A stretch of DNA of 64,000 nucleotides from Teratosphaeria epicoccoides (lineage: Eukaryota; Ascomycota; Dothideomycetes; Mycosphaerellales; Teratosphaeriaceae). The translations under genes were made by a program, and so were the position numbers. Where the stretch lies: the NCBI GenBank assembly GCA_021401465.1, contig JADDMT010000058.1:124001-188000 (forward strand), read 5' to 3'. This document shows positions 35,609 through 46,002 of the stretch, in pieces. The notes beneath the pieces are model-generated. The model saw only the letters and a list, made by a program, of their open reading frames with translations, did no database searches and had not been told where the DNA came from. Every line of letters begins with the position of its first letter. Position 1 is the first letter of the stretch.

Positions 35609-37904
35609 ATGCTGCATGGGCCGCTGAATGTGGAGCCCTCAGCAACCCATAAAGTCAATGACAGCTTGAGATACCATCTTACCTCTTCGATCATCTTGCT
35701 TGCGTGCTTGTTGAACAGAATGGTCCGAAATGTCCCATCGATGGCCTCGCTGCGGAACAGCATTTCTAACGCAGATGCAAACAATGTCCCTTCGGCCAAC
35801 ATCCAACCGACGACAAGACCAACGCACGGTATCGACAGCGCACCTGCAAGTCCCGATGCTCCAGCGCAAATACTTGGCGACCACGCCTGTCCAAACCAGC
35901 TGATGGACAAGGTGTCCACGGAGACTGCTACGCCACAAGAGGAGGCAAGCTGGAAGGAGCAAAAGGCGGCCCGTATACAGTTGCACCACCAAGCCAACAG
36001 CGGCTCCGCTACTTCACAAGAGATATCTCAGCTTGACGGGACGAGGCGGGACGTGGCGGAGCAGGCAGAAGCTCAGATGGTCCGGGAAATGCCCATGGTG
36101 AATGGGCGGATAGAACAGGCTGCTAATCACCACCTGGCGGCCCCGCCTGAGGCTTTTATGCTGGATCAGTACTGCCCGCCTATCAACGCGTGCACAGACG
36201 GGGAATCAAATTCAGATGCGGACAAATCATTGGCTGCCGGGCCTATAACATGCCGCGCACTGGAGGATTACTACGTCCAATTGAGACTCTTAGAACAGCA
36301 GAACCAGCGACGGATGTTTATGGTGAGAGGGGAGAGCCCTGCTCGTGACACGGGAGAGACATTCAAACAGATTCGTGCCCGCCGTTTCCCAAAAGCAACG
36401 CGTGTCAATGCCGAGAAATACTGCAAGCCTTTCTGTGAAGCTCTGACCAACAACCCAACGGTGTTCCACTTCGTTGCAGCCACCGAGGACCAATTGAAGG
36501 ACACTGGATTCTCGGAACTAAACGAGCGCGACAGCTGGGACGATCTTCAGCCGGGCAAGAGCTATTTTGTGGAACGTAACGGTTCGTCGCTCATTGCGTT
36601 TACCGTTGGGGCGAAGTACAAGCCAGGAAACGGCGCTGCTATCCTCGCTGGGCACGTGGATGCGCTGACGGCTAAGTTGAAGCCCATTTCACAGGTGCCG
36701 AATAAGGCTGGCTACTTACAGCTTGGTGTCGCACCATATGCTGGGGCCCCAAACACTACCTGGTGGGACCGCGACCTGTCTGTCGGTGGTCGGGTCTTGG
36801 TCAGAGAGGGCAAAAAGATCGTCACAAAGCTCGTGAAACTTGACTGGCCTATCGCGCGTATTCCAACACTGGCGCCTCACTTTGGCGCTGCGGCGCAGGG
36901 TCCGTTCAACCCCGAGACGCAGATGGTCCCGATCATCGGTCTCGACAGTACCAAGAGTACAAGCAGCCACTCCGATGCCGAGGCGTTCTCACGACCTCCA
37001 ATCATTGGCAGCAGCCAGTATGGCGCAGTGAGTAGCTTCGTCAGCACTCAACCACCTCGCCTGGTCAAAGCGATCGGAGATGCGCTCGGTCTCTCTGTCG
37101 ACTCGTATAGCAAGATCGTCAATTGGGAGCTGGAGCTTTTCGATACGCAGCCAGCGACCGTCGGCGGTCTCGACAAGGAGTTTATCTTCGCTGGTCGCAT
37201 CGATGACAAGCTTTGCTCGTGGGCTGCTGTGCAAGCTCTTATCGAGGCCAAGAAATCTGGCGATACCGATGATAGCTCTATCATCAAGATCGTCGGCCTC
37301 TTCGATGACGAAGAGATTGGCTCCCTCCTCCGTCAGGGCGCAAGAGGTAACTTCTTGCCATCGACCATAGAGCGCATTGTGGGCAGCCTCAACGGCGGAC
37401 ATGCAAGCGCTGATCTCATCGGACGGACCAACGCCAACTCGTTCATCGTATCCTCGGACGTGATCCACGCAGTGAACCCGAATTTCTTGAACGCTTATCT
37501 CGAAAATCACAGCCCTCACTTGAACGTCGGCGTGGTCGTCTCAGCGGACAGCAACGGACACATGACCACCGACTCTGTTTCGACGGCCATCTTGCAGCGC
37601 TGCGCTGACAAGGTTGGCGCTAAGCTGCAGGTGTTCCAGATCAGGAACGACAGTCGTTCGGGTGGCACTGTCGGACCCATGCTCAGCGCTGCTACTGGTG
37701 AGTCACCCGTGTTGTCACTGGGGGTTGCTGCGACCATGTACTGACTTATGTGCAACAGGTATTCGAGCAATTGACGCAGGTATTCCGCAGCTGAGCATGC
37801 ACTCGATACGTGCCACCACTGGCAGCTTGGATCCGGGTCTCGGCGTCTTGTGCTTTTTGGGCTTCCTCAACGGCTTTGAGTCCGTCGACAAAGAGTTCCG
37901 GTGA
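35609..37904 (+). CDS. LAP4: M18 aspartyl/vacuolar aminopeptidase (Ape1/Lap4-like) with long N-terminal extension
   Basis: Zinc exopeptidase; the yeast orthologue is delivered to the vacuole by the Cvt/autophagy route. Exon 1 is 35609-37697, the intron 37698-37758 (GTGAGT...TACTGACTT...AACAG, 61 nt) and exon 2 is 37759-37904, for up to 744 aa. The catalytic part starts near residue 258 (FPKATRVNAEKYCKPFCEAL). All M18 metal/active-site motifs are present: AGHVDALT (about 347-354), TLAPHFGAAAQGPF, FAGRIDDKLCSWAA, DDEEIGS, SSDVIHAVNPN and GIPQLSMHSIR (exon 2). The ~255-residue extension is disordered and contains CRALEDYYVQLRLLEQQNQR (about 215-234). In-frame Mets at 35741, 36314 and 36320 are alternative starts; the true N-terminus is uncertain. 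Reading past exon 1 without splicing would lose the last conserved His motif. Confidence 0.85.
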
Positions 37905-38375
37905 GCAAACATTTGGCATCGCAGAAGACGCCCGTCCAAGCACTATGATAGATCTCGGCATGTAACAGCAATACCATATCACTGTATCATGTCATTGTGA
38001 TTGTTTGTGCCCTCCGTGCCTGCAGAGTATCCGGCGTCGAGTGCTCCACCGACCTCACGGCCTGCGATTGCCGTTCCGTGGCCCAGCGTTGCCCCAAGTC
38101 TCCCGCCAACAGACCAAGCGCTTTCCGGACAATGCTGTCTTGATCCTCGCAATCTGACGCAAATATCCTTACGCACAGCATGAACGAGGCAAGATGATAC
38201 AAGGCGTCCAGGATAGCAGCATCTTTTGGCTTCCGCCAGCAGAGATACGCTGCAGGATATATGGATATGCATTCGCGAGCGATGATGTCCACGTCACAAA
38301 CTCGGATTTTGATCGCAAAGCGCCGCATCGCAAAGTTCGCTTATCCTCCCAGCATGGTCGACGACATGGCTGACA
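37905..38375. other. Intergenic
   Basis: A minus-strand frame of about 110 codons (37987-38328) is open but has no recognised motif. Otherwise empty. Confidence 0.3.
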
Positions 38376-38972
38376 ATGGTGCAGAGAGCCGTTGAGAACT
38401 TCCTAGTTAGCAGACTCTTCTACCGTGAGGCCTACCCGGTCTTTGCAGCTCAAGCCAACTTCTGCTTCCAGATGCGTGAGCCAAGGGACATTGAGGCTTT
38501 CGTTCGCAAACAGCAGCTCGCGTGCAAGGTTCTTAAAAAGCTCGGGAGGGATCCGACTTTGGGCGCGGCCGCGCAGCCGATTTTTCTGGACATGATCACG
38601 ACTATCACCATCATCTGGGACCGCCCGGAGATCCGACTTCCTGGAGTCATCGGCGGATTCCTGTTGCATCTTAAGCACGTGCATGTGCATATCTATGGGG
38701 CTTTTGTGCCGAAGTGGGCGGGCATAAGACTTGTGCGCAAGTTGAGGGAGTATGAGGATTTGGAGCCGAAGGATGCGGTGAGGACGCTGGGATTGGAGGC
38801 GTTGGGTGAGTTGAGAGGCTTGAGGACGTTCGAGATGGTGGTGCAGAGGAGTGGGGAGCTGAGAGCGATGTGGTTGGCGGAGGAGTGGGAGGTTTGGAGG
38901 GGAAATTTGAAGAGGGTGGAGAGGTGGTTGAGGAGGAGGGTCATGGAGAGGGGCATGCTGTGCAGGTATTGA
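38376..38972 (+). CDS. Hypothetical F-box/2EXR-like protein
   Basis: 198-codon frame. The start LVSRLFYREAYPVFAAQANFC matches the pattern of lineage-specific fungal proteins in which an F-box or 2EXR module is followed by LLVSRxFYxEAxPxFY...F. The rest is Leu/Arg-rich (ITIIWDRPEIRLPG, EYEDLEPKDAVRTLGLEALG). The usual N-terminal LPxE module is missing, so an upstream exon (an AG follows at 38,383) may have been lost or not found. A longer minus-strand frame opposite is Pro/His-rich and looks like a shadow. Function unknown. Confidence 0.5.
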   Translation: MVQRAVENFLVSRLFYREAYPVFAAQANFCFQMREPRDIEAFVRKQQLACKVLKKLGRDPTLGAAAQPIFLDMITTITIIWDRPEIRLPGVIGGFLLHLKHVHVHIYGAFVPKWAGIRLVRKLREYEDLEPKDAVRTLGLEALGELRGLRTFEMVVQRSGELRAMWLAEEWEVWRGNLKRVERWLRRRVMERGMLCRY

Positions 38973-40370
38973 GCGTGATGCGGGGACAGGGAAAGTGGGG
39001 CAACGGATCGTTTTGTTGGGGTAGAGTACACAATTGATGATGCTGCGGTTGTTGCAACCGTTGTACATAGTCTGAAGGAGCAAGAGTCTGCGGTCAGTGA
39101 GGCTTCGGCAGCTTGCTCTTAAAGCTTGTGCAAGATGTTCAACGATCCGCTAGTCGCCGGGAAAAGCGTGAAGAAGCTGCAATCTCAGCCGGAAGGGTGA
39201 CGAGGGCGCTGTTGCTCTGTCCAGCTGTCGTGCTCTTTGAGGTGGTCGGGACAGGAGGCGTAGTCGGCTTGGGGAGCAACGCAGGCTCGTCTCGGATAAT
39301 CTGCCCATCATGAATGATAGACTTATCTTGTGTTGCTGACGTGCCTTGTGCAGTTGGGGCATCGGCCGTGCAGAGAGGGTGAGAAGGTCGGTGCGATGGC
39401 AGACAGAGCCATAACGGCGCTCTTATCGTGGATCCGTTGCGAATGGCTGATGAGAAGCAATCTCGGGGTCGTTCGTTGGTGGAGAAGGCTTGGCAGAGCA
39501 AGTAGCGGAAGGCGCGTTGGGATCGCAGCTTCCATGTCAGCAGGAGACGGCAGGCGCAAGCTCGGCGTTCTTTCCTCGATCCGTTCACTCGGCAGGATCA
39601 CGTGAACGTGGGCTTCGCCGCCGACCTGGGAGCCTGTCTGTGCATGTACATGTATCCACGTGATAAGTGTCATGCCGTTCGCTCGGCAGCCCCGGGGACT
39701 GGGCCACGTTTCTTGTATGCATGCCTCTTTCACAAGCGCGTCCTCGGGTGGTCCGATTCGAATGTATCTCACATGCACGCGGAGAGCTTAGGCTGAGTCT
39801 AGTCGTCGTCTTCACAAGAGCGCATCCGGGCCTTTCATCGGCGTCCACGGAACGCTCACCAGGCGAGAAGCACTTCGGTCAGTCAATCAATCCAGGCGGA
39901 AGTGTTTTAATCGCATTGGCCGGAATGTTACCCAAATTGTCTCCGCTGACCTTTGTCATCGGCCTCATCCGTGCAACATATTGCATGCCATGCGACATGT
40001 TTGTTGTTTGATGTTGCGGAAGCCTCTCAAGGATGTATGAGCTCTCGCGAGTGGACTCTTCACAAACACGAGCATGTAGTCCGGCCGCCATCAGACGTCT
40101 CATCTTTGCTGCAGCTATCAAGTGCATTTTCGAAATTGATGATAGGCGCGGGACGAGGCCACATTTCCGAAAGTATTTCTCGGAGCCTTTGGACGAGTAA
40201 GGTATATGGGTGACAATTCCATATACTGTAGTCTGGAGTCCCATGCCAAGCTCACCGGACCGACCCGCCTGTGCGCGCTGTGGCGCAGACATCGGTATGC
40301 GACGCTGGAGCGATGTCCTGCCGTGGTCCACGTCGGTAGCCCCAGGCCGCGATTGTTTATCGCCGTCGAG
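38973..40370. other. Intergenic, upstream of DUF3405 gene
   Basis: About 1.4 kb without a supported gene. Several short frames on both strands lack motifs. Confidence 0.35.
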
Positions 40371-42851
40371 ATGCTGCTGAGTGGCTACCCGCCTCGGAGG
40401 CTGGTCCTCCTGGCGGTCGTCCCTTTCTTCGCTGCCATTCTTTTCCTGCAGCAGTCCACCTACAGGGAGTTTCTGCCGGCGGTCAAATGGGGTCGTGAGG
40501 GACAGACAGGCCCAAAAAGTGATGGAGGATGGACAGAGAAGCCGGCGGTCGAGCTGGTGGTCCCCGCCAAGACAGTCGAGGTGCAACTGCCGACGAGCGC
40601 GGCGGGTCCAGATGGATCCATTCACACTGCTTCAAGCTCTGGCGATGAGGCAGCTTCGAAGACATCAGCCGCATACCTAACGAAGGAGTCAATGTGGACC
40701 ATTCCTGCACTACAGAGCAGTACAGACGTGCCGGCACAAAAGCCCGCCAAGAATCAGAGCGCATCAAAGCAGCCTCTGCCACACGAGAGCTACGAGAGAG
40801 TGCAGGTGCGGGTCCAGCAATTGATCAAGGACTGGAGTCCTCCAGCGAAGGGCGATCATTGGCCTCCATACGATGGCTACGCAGACAAGGACTATGATCC
40901 AAATCGATGGGAAGCCTTCCAGTGGGACAACGACTTCTATCTGGAGAGCGGCATTGGCAAGCTCGAGAAGATTGGTGTCAAGCCACTGGCGTATCGCCCA
41001 TATCCGCTAAAGGAAGCAACAGCTGGTATATGGAGGACGCCATGTGAGGGACCAAGAGGTCTCCTTCTGAATGAGACCAACTCAGACGACACTATAAAAG
41101 CATACCCTGCGATCAGAGATGGATTTCCGGAAGTCGCAATTGGTACGGCCATTGGGATTCACCTGGACCACTGCTTCGATCGATATAATCGGTATGGACC
41201 CTACGGTTTTGGCGAAGGCGAGAAGATGGTCACGCATGACTGGGAAGAGCCAAGGATCGAGCCCAAATGGTCCGACGTCCGATGGGGCCAATTGCAGGAT
41301 AAGTGCGTAGCAGAGAACCATTACCGTTTTGCGGAGAGCCATCCTGTGAAACTTGCACCCGGTAAAGATCTACCTAGAGCTGATGTCACCACCTTGAATT
41401 CGAAGACTGAGTCAAGCGATGCCAAGCACAGTGCCAGAAGTCCCCCGATCACTCGCCCTACGGATGCAGACATGGTCAAAGCCGCCCAACCACGACCGAA
41501 AGCAACACGCACAGCGGTCTTGATTCGAACCTGGGAAGGTTATGATTACACCGATAATGACAAGCAGGCCATTCGTGCCCTCATCACAGAACTCAATCTC
41601 ATTTCGGGAGGTGAGTATCAAGTCTTCCTATTCGTCAATATCAAAGATGCCGAAGCCGACGTCTGGAACACGACATCTGCAAAGTATTCGGAACTCCTGC
41701 ACTCGAACGTCCCGCAAGAATTCTGGGATATTTCGGTGCTGTGGAACGAGAAAGTCTGCCAAGAATGGTATCCGAAAATTGGCGACTGGCAGGTATACTG
41801 GCATCAATGGATGCCTGTGCAATGGTTCAGCGTGCTGCATCCAGAGTTCGACTTTGTTTGGAATTGGGAGACGGACGCCAGATACACTGGTAATCATTAT
41901 CAGTTCTTCGAATCTGTCGCGAATTTCTCAAAGCACATGCCACGAAAGTATATTTGGGAACGGAGTCAGCGCTTCTACTTCCCATCTGCACACGGCAGCT
42001 ATGAACAATGGCTCAATGATACAGATGCAACAATTGAACAGGGCATGCGCGAGGGCACCGTGGAGCCTGTCTGGGGCCCTGCCCTCGTCCCGAACCTCAC
42101 CATCAAGGCTGCAGGACCTGGCCCACCTGGCCGCATGGAGGACGATAAGTTCGAATGGGGCGTTGGTGAGCCAGCTGACCTTATTACTCTACAGCCAATC
42201 TGGGATCCTGCTCATACCATCTGGACCATGCGAGACAAGATCTGGAATTACATCGATGGCCTGGCACCACACTTCACGGGCGACGATCCATTGGATGAGC
42301 ATTTCCATCCCACAGAGTATGCAGACCTTCCGCGTCGGGCTTATATTAATACCGTCTCGAGATTCAGCAAGAGGCAGTTGAATGCTATGCACTCCGAGAA
42401 TTTAGCAGGCAGAGCCATGCAATCGGAAATGTGGCCAGCAACCGTCGCGCTGCATCACGGTCTGAAGGCCGTATACGCACCTCACCCAATCTGGACCGAT
42501 CGGAAGTGGCCGGCGTGGTATATGGATGCCATCTTCAATGCTGACGGTAACAAGACGGCGCAGTGGGGTCAACAGGCTGACTCTGTCTACAATCATGATC
42601 GGGAGTACAATTTCAACGGGTGGTCCTGGTACTATCACTCCGATTTTCCGCGGAGTCTGTATCGAAGGTGGCTGGGATGGAGCGCGGATGACGGATCACC
42701 GCTGAGTAGGATCAGCGGGAAGTCCTTAGAGGATGGAGGAGCGTTTGTGCAGCTTGGTGGGCCCGGGAGCGAGGCTGTAGAGGTGGGAGGCGGAGGAAGG
42801 ATGTGCTTGCCGCCAATGCTTTTGCATCCGGTAAAGAAGGTGAAGGAGTGA
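40371..42851 (+). CDS. DUF3405-family type II membrane protein
   Basis: Large fungal family of single-pass, probably Golgi/secretory-lumen proteins with a glycosyltransferase-like look; biochemical role unknown to me. From ATG 40371 the protein is 826 aa. A short basic cytosolic end (GYPPRR) precedes one membrane anchor (LVLLAVVPFFAAILFL, residues about 9-24), a Ser/Ala-rich stem, and the conserved lumenal region. That region includes RTAVLIRTWEGYDYTDND, EYQVFLFVN, VQWFSVLHPEFDFVWNWETDARY (ETD could be a DxD-like metal site), YIWERSQRFYFPSAHGSY and NGWSWYYHSDFPRSLYRRWLG. The frame is open 55 codons further upstream (40206), but those residues would precede the anchor and are not family-like, so 40371 is preferred. 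No intron seen. Confidence 0.85.
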   Translation: MLLSGYPPRRLVLLAVVPFFAAILFLQQSTYREFLPAVKWGREGQTGPKSDGGWTEKPAVELVVPAKTVEVQLPTSAAGPDGSIHTASSSGDEAASKTSAAYLTKESMWTIPALQSSTDVPAQKPAKNQSASKQPLPHESYERVQVRVQQLIKDWSPPAKGDHWPPYDGYADKDYDPNRWEAFQWDNDFYLESGIGKLEKIGVKPLAYRPYPLKEATAGIWRTPCEGPRGLLLNETNSDDTIKAYPAIRDGFPEVAIGTAIGIHLDHCFDRYNRYGPYGFGEGEKMVTHDWEEPRIEPKWSDVRWGQLQDKCVAENHYRFAESHPVKLAPGKDLPRADVTTLNSKTESSDAKHSARSPPITRPTDADMVKAAQPRPKATRTAVLIRTWEGYDYTDNDKQAIRALITELNLISGGEYQVFLFVNIKDAEADVWNTTSAKYSELLHSNVPQEFWDISVLWNEKVCQEWYPKIGDWQVYWHQWMPVQWFSVLHPEFDFVWNWETDARYTGNHYQFFESVANFSKHMPRKYIWERSQRFYFPSAHGSYEQWLNDTDATIEQGMREGTVEPVWGPALVPNLTIKAAGPGPPGRMEDDKFEWGVGEPADLITLQPIWDPAHTIWTMRDKIWNYIDGLAPHFTGDDPLDEHFHPTEYADLPRRAYINTVSRFSKRQLNAMHSENLAGRAMQSEMWPATVALHHGLKAVYAPHPIWTDRKWPAWYMDAIFNADGNKTAQWGQQADSVYNHDREYNFNGWSWYYHSDFPRSLYRRWLGWSADDGSPLSRISGKSLEDGGAFVQLGGPGSEAVEVGGGGRMCLPPMLLHPVKKVKE

Positions 42852-43127
42852 CGCGTGTGTATCAGCATCTTCAGTGGGCACACAGAGCTCAAGTGTTCAG
42901 AGTTGGGGCATGTGATCTCAGTTCGCAGCTGGCAAGGGCATTTGCAGACGGATTGAGCAGCTACCATGTACACATATTTTAGCATTTTTGTATACACAGA
43001 CCGCTACCACAGCGGTCCAATGAGAGCAGAGTCCTTTATCACGGCTCAGACGAGCGGCGAAGGAGCTCATAAATGCCTTGCCTGAATAGTCATTGCGAAA
43101 ATTTGCACCTCGGAACTTGCTCAGTGA
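42852..43127. other. Short intergenic
   Basis: Downstream of the DUF3405 gene; presumed 3' UTR. Confidence 0.35.
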
Positions 43128-43538
43128 ATGTGTCCGTCACGATCTGGTAGCCCTTGCTGCGCCGACATGCGACAGTGGACCGACACGTTTACGCCAGTCC
43201 AGTCGCATGTTGCAGGAAGGCTCTCGCACTTGCTATTCTCTGTCACATGCTGCAGATTCGACGACGTCCATGCACATAATGAGACCAGCGACGTCAAGAT
43301 TGACAGCACGAGGACCGACCACATCGACAAGGCGCTGCTCGTGATACCTGCAGAGCTGCGCAACAGGATTTCCGAGCTGGTGCTGATCGACAGCAATGCC
43401 ATCACGATAGCCGTCAATGGCAAGGTGAAGCGTCCAGAGATGCTCGATGTCTGTGGTCGAATTCGCCAAGAGGTAGAAGGCACTCACTTCGCTATGAATG
43501 CATTCGGAGCAACTTCTAATCGTTCTTGCTTCTTATGA
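43128..43538 (+). CDS. Hypothetical 2EXR/F-box-like fragment, copy 1
   Basis: 136-codon frame. Its second half reads LLVIPAELRNRISELVLID...EMLDVCGRIRQEVEGTHFAMNAFG, the common fungal pattern LPxELRNxIYELVL followed by the C-RxIRxE-N-F core. It stops soon after that core, where family members usually continue for 150 or more residues, so it is probably a truncated gene or a broken exon. Confidence 0.45.
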   Translation: MCPSRSGSPCCADMRQWTDTFTPVQSHVAGRLSHLLFSVTCCRFDDVHAHNETSDVKIDSTRTDHIDKALLVIPAELRNRISELVLIDSNAITIAVNGKVKRPEMLDVCGRIRQEVEGTHFAMNAFGATSNRSCFL

Positions 43539-43719
43539 CAGTCGCACTCTCCGGAAGCCATTCTCCACTCGAGAGTCGTTGACACGTGCAGGGATCCGAT
43601 GTTCGTGCACTCTGCGTTGATTTCTTGAACTTCTCGCCACTTCCCAAGCACCGACATCCGCACAACCTTTGCAATTGGCGCCCATTCGCCAGCACGATCG
43701 ACAGTCAAGTCACTTCTAA

Positions 43720-44134
43720 GCACAATGGCCGAGCACCTTGCGGCGTTGCTCGAACTGCCTCTGGAATGGCGCAACGGGAACTACAACCCGCTGTGGTCGA
43801 CCCGGACAGTTTTACCATCCTGGCAAACGGCAGACTCGAGCTTCAGGCACTCTTCTGTCTGTCGTCAGATGCGGCAGGAAGTGTAGGGCATCTATCTCGG
43901 CATGATCATCCTCAAGGCGGATTTAGAGAGACCAAAAGGCTTCACGAGAGTCGACTGTGCCGCACGCCTTACACAACGTCAACGCCAACACATCAAGAAG
44001 CTGACTTTCAGATTCACCCAAAGCGACGAACGTATGGCGCTGCGCGGCGAGTTCGCTAAGATGGCTGCAGTGGCTGCATCAACGAGCTGCTGCATAGAGG
44101 CGCCAGGGTTCAAGCAGCCGAGATGGCTGCACTA
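43720..44134 (+). pseudogene. 2EXR-like relic, copy 2
   Basis: About 200 bp after the first fragment the same pattern recurs but is spread over frames: LAALLELPLEWRNGNYN, then DPDSFTILANGRLELQALF in a second frame, then VCRQMRQEV followed by a TAG and GIYLGM, and a tail LKADLERPKGFTRVDCAARL...ERMALRGEF. Frame switches and an internal stop indicate a decayed duplicate of the upstream unit. Confidence 0.45.
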
Positions 44135-44891
44135 GCACTCATCAACGTGTGGTCTGGCACCTCTTCTCCCTGGACAGGTGTCTGAGCTCGTTGTGCGTCC
44201 AGAGCCAGCCGCAACATTCGGCTGAGGTGTTCATGGAGACAAAAGCGCTCGGTGATATAGAACTTAAAGACGTCAGAGAAGCTTCGGGGTCGGGATCCAA
44301 TGAGCAAATGAAGTTCAGCCTTGCGGTCCTTGCGAGTCACCAGATGGAGCAGGAGCATCACAGCCAAATTGAGGCGCTGGAAAGAGCAGGGGGCCCAATG
44401 GCGGGGTGATGCTCGTTTTTTTTTTCGAGCAGGACAAGGCGGCAGCTAGCTTCTTGCAGTGGTGCTGAGATATGCCGCAAACGCTATATTCCAAGGGCCC
44501 GACTCGTACGGGAGAGTCAGACAGTCCATTGCGCCAGGTTTCGTATTCCAGATCTTGAGCTGCAAGACTGCTGTCAGGTCTGCTGACATGTCGGCTTATG
44601 AGATAGTTTGAACGGGTACGGAGACCTGGGCTGCTCAGGAAATTCCTCTTTGTGCGGCCGTAGGGCAATCCAATCTCATATAGCAGGCATCATTTCAGGT
44701 CGCGAATGCTTTTCCATAGCCCAGCAGAGGTATTTCCGCGGCCATTTCCGCGCCCTACACTTTTGACAACGCCCAACTCCTCGCTAATCCGTGCAACATC
44801 GTTTCATTCCATACCCGACTCCTCTCGCTCCGTCTCAGGACTGCCCGCCGCGGCTGTACCATCACATTACTGTCCCATCTCCTGATACCGT
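44135..44891. other. Intergenic
   Basis: No supported gene. Contains a T11 run near 44,415-44,426. Confidence 0.35.
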
Positions 44892-45149
44892 CTACGCGCC
44901 CAAAACCTTTTTATCCTCTACAACCACAGTCAGTACCACATCCTGCCCGCTTTCGGTTTCGGCTTAGCACTTACTTTGCTGCGTAATCAACAGCCCGTAC
45001 CTCTTCTTCAAAGTGACACGGTGCCTCGAGTACTTGTCATCGGGCGAGAACCTGGCCGGGTGTGCGCTCTTGGTGATCTCGCCGTTGGCGATTTTCTTGA
45101 GAGTGTATTGGCGCTTGCCATCGGAGTCGAGGGTGTACATGAGATGCAT
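44892..45149 (-). CDS. NOP10: H/ACA snoRNP subunit Nop10
   Basis: Small core protein of H/ACA snoRNPs, which guide rRNA pseudouridylation with Cbf5, Gar1 and Nhp2. The N-terminus MHLMYTLDSDGKRQYTLKK and the invariant SAHPARFSPDDKYSRHRVTLKK are unmistakable. The start is ATG 45149. Reading straight through gives 61 aa, ending at 44964. A consensus intron (donor GTAAGT at 44974, TACTGACT branch, acceptor TTGTAG ending 44918; 57 nt) instead gives exons 45149-44975 and 44917-44892 and a 66-aa protein ending KDKKVLGA. The strong splice signals favour the spliced form, but both end just after the conserved core and either could work. Confidence 0.92.
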
Positions 45150-45372
45150 ATTGCTGTTCTGCGGCGTGGGAGCTCGTGTGGGATATAGATTGAGGTTTTA
45201 GCGCGAGAGAAATCTACTCTGAAGCTCGTGCGAGTTCTGAGACCGGGGTCCTTCCCCATTCGGTGTGCTTTCACGTGACCTCGGCCGAAGGCAAGTTGAC
45301 AGCATCGCTCTGATGCGCGGCTGTACGATCAACGTTGTAGCAGGCCAGAGTCCTGGATCACCAAACACAAAG
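45150..45372. promoter_or_regulatory. Divergent promoter, NOP10 / LCL2
   Basis: 223 bp between the two ATGs; must serve both genes. No specific element recognised. The role is inferred from geometry. Confidence 0.45.
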
Positions 45373-45797
45373 ATGCAGCTCCTACAGCTTCTGAGCATAG
45401 TTTTCTTGTTCACCCTCAGAATCAACGCCCAATTCCAATTCTTCGACCAATTCTTCGGAGGTCAAGGTCAACAACAACAACAGCAAGCGCAGAACATGGG
45501 CTCTGATTCGGAATGGTATCGGGCGCAGTATGAAGCTGGTATATATCTCATCTGTACCTCCCCTAGCCATCGAGACTGTACGCTGATTTGAGGCGATGTC
45601 AAGCTCACTGCGACAAATACCTATGCCCACACACACTCAGCTGCGTCCATTTCCCGCACCATTGCCCATGCGCATTTCCAGCTGTGGAAGACAAGGTGGA
45701 ATTTGGAGAGGGGAGCATGGCGTGTGTCAGTAAGGACGGGTGGAGTGCGGCTGGGGCGGCGAGGAAGATCGAGTTAGCAAGGAAGGGCGTTTTATGA
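45373..45797 (+). CDS. LCL2: Lcl2-like secreted/ER protein
   Basis: Small fungal protein named for an effect on chronological lifespan in yeast and linked to ER-associated degradation; molecular role unclear. Exon 1 is 45373-45538, the intron 45539-45603 (GTATAT...CTGAT...CAAG, 65 nt) and exon 2 is 45604-45797, for 119 aa. A signal peptide (LLQLLSIVFLFTLRINA) is followed by QFQFFDQFFGGQGQQQQQQ. After the splice junction (YEAAHCDKYLCP) comes the conserved Cys-rich core TLSCVHFPHHCPC, then AFPAVEDKVEFGEG and AARKIELARKG. The intron is essential: unspliced reading stops at 45,589 before the core. Confidence 0.92.
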
Positions 45798-46002
45798 TCA
45801 ACATCTCGATACTTGGTGGACCTGGAGTTGAGCGGTTTTGTCTAGGAGCTGATGTGATCTGACTGGCGCGGTATGGATGTGTAGGAAGTTGCGATTCGCA
45901 CCATGAAGCTGTAAGGATCCGATGCTCGATCGCACGCCACGTGATGTCGCCAATACCTCCCGCCTAACCTGGCAACTAAAGTGTGCGAACCTGTCGCACG
46001 CC

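Noticed and set aside
38403..39083. 226-codon minus-strand frame opposite the F-box/2EXR-like gene
   Set aside because: Pro/His/Leu-rich composition typical of the reverse complement of a Lys/Glu/Gly/Arg-rich gene; the plus strand has the family-like motif.
39879..40625. 248-codon minus-strand frame upstream of and overlapping the DUF3405 gene
   Set aside because: No motif, overlaps the start of a well-supported gene on the other strand.
44964..45300. Longer minus-strand frame overlapping NOP10
   Set aside because: Different frame from the invariant Nop10 core; no motifs.
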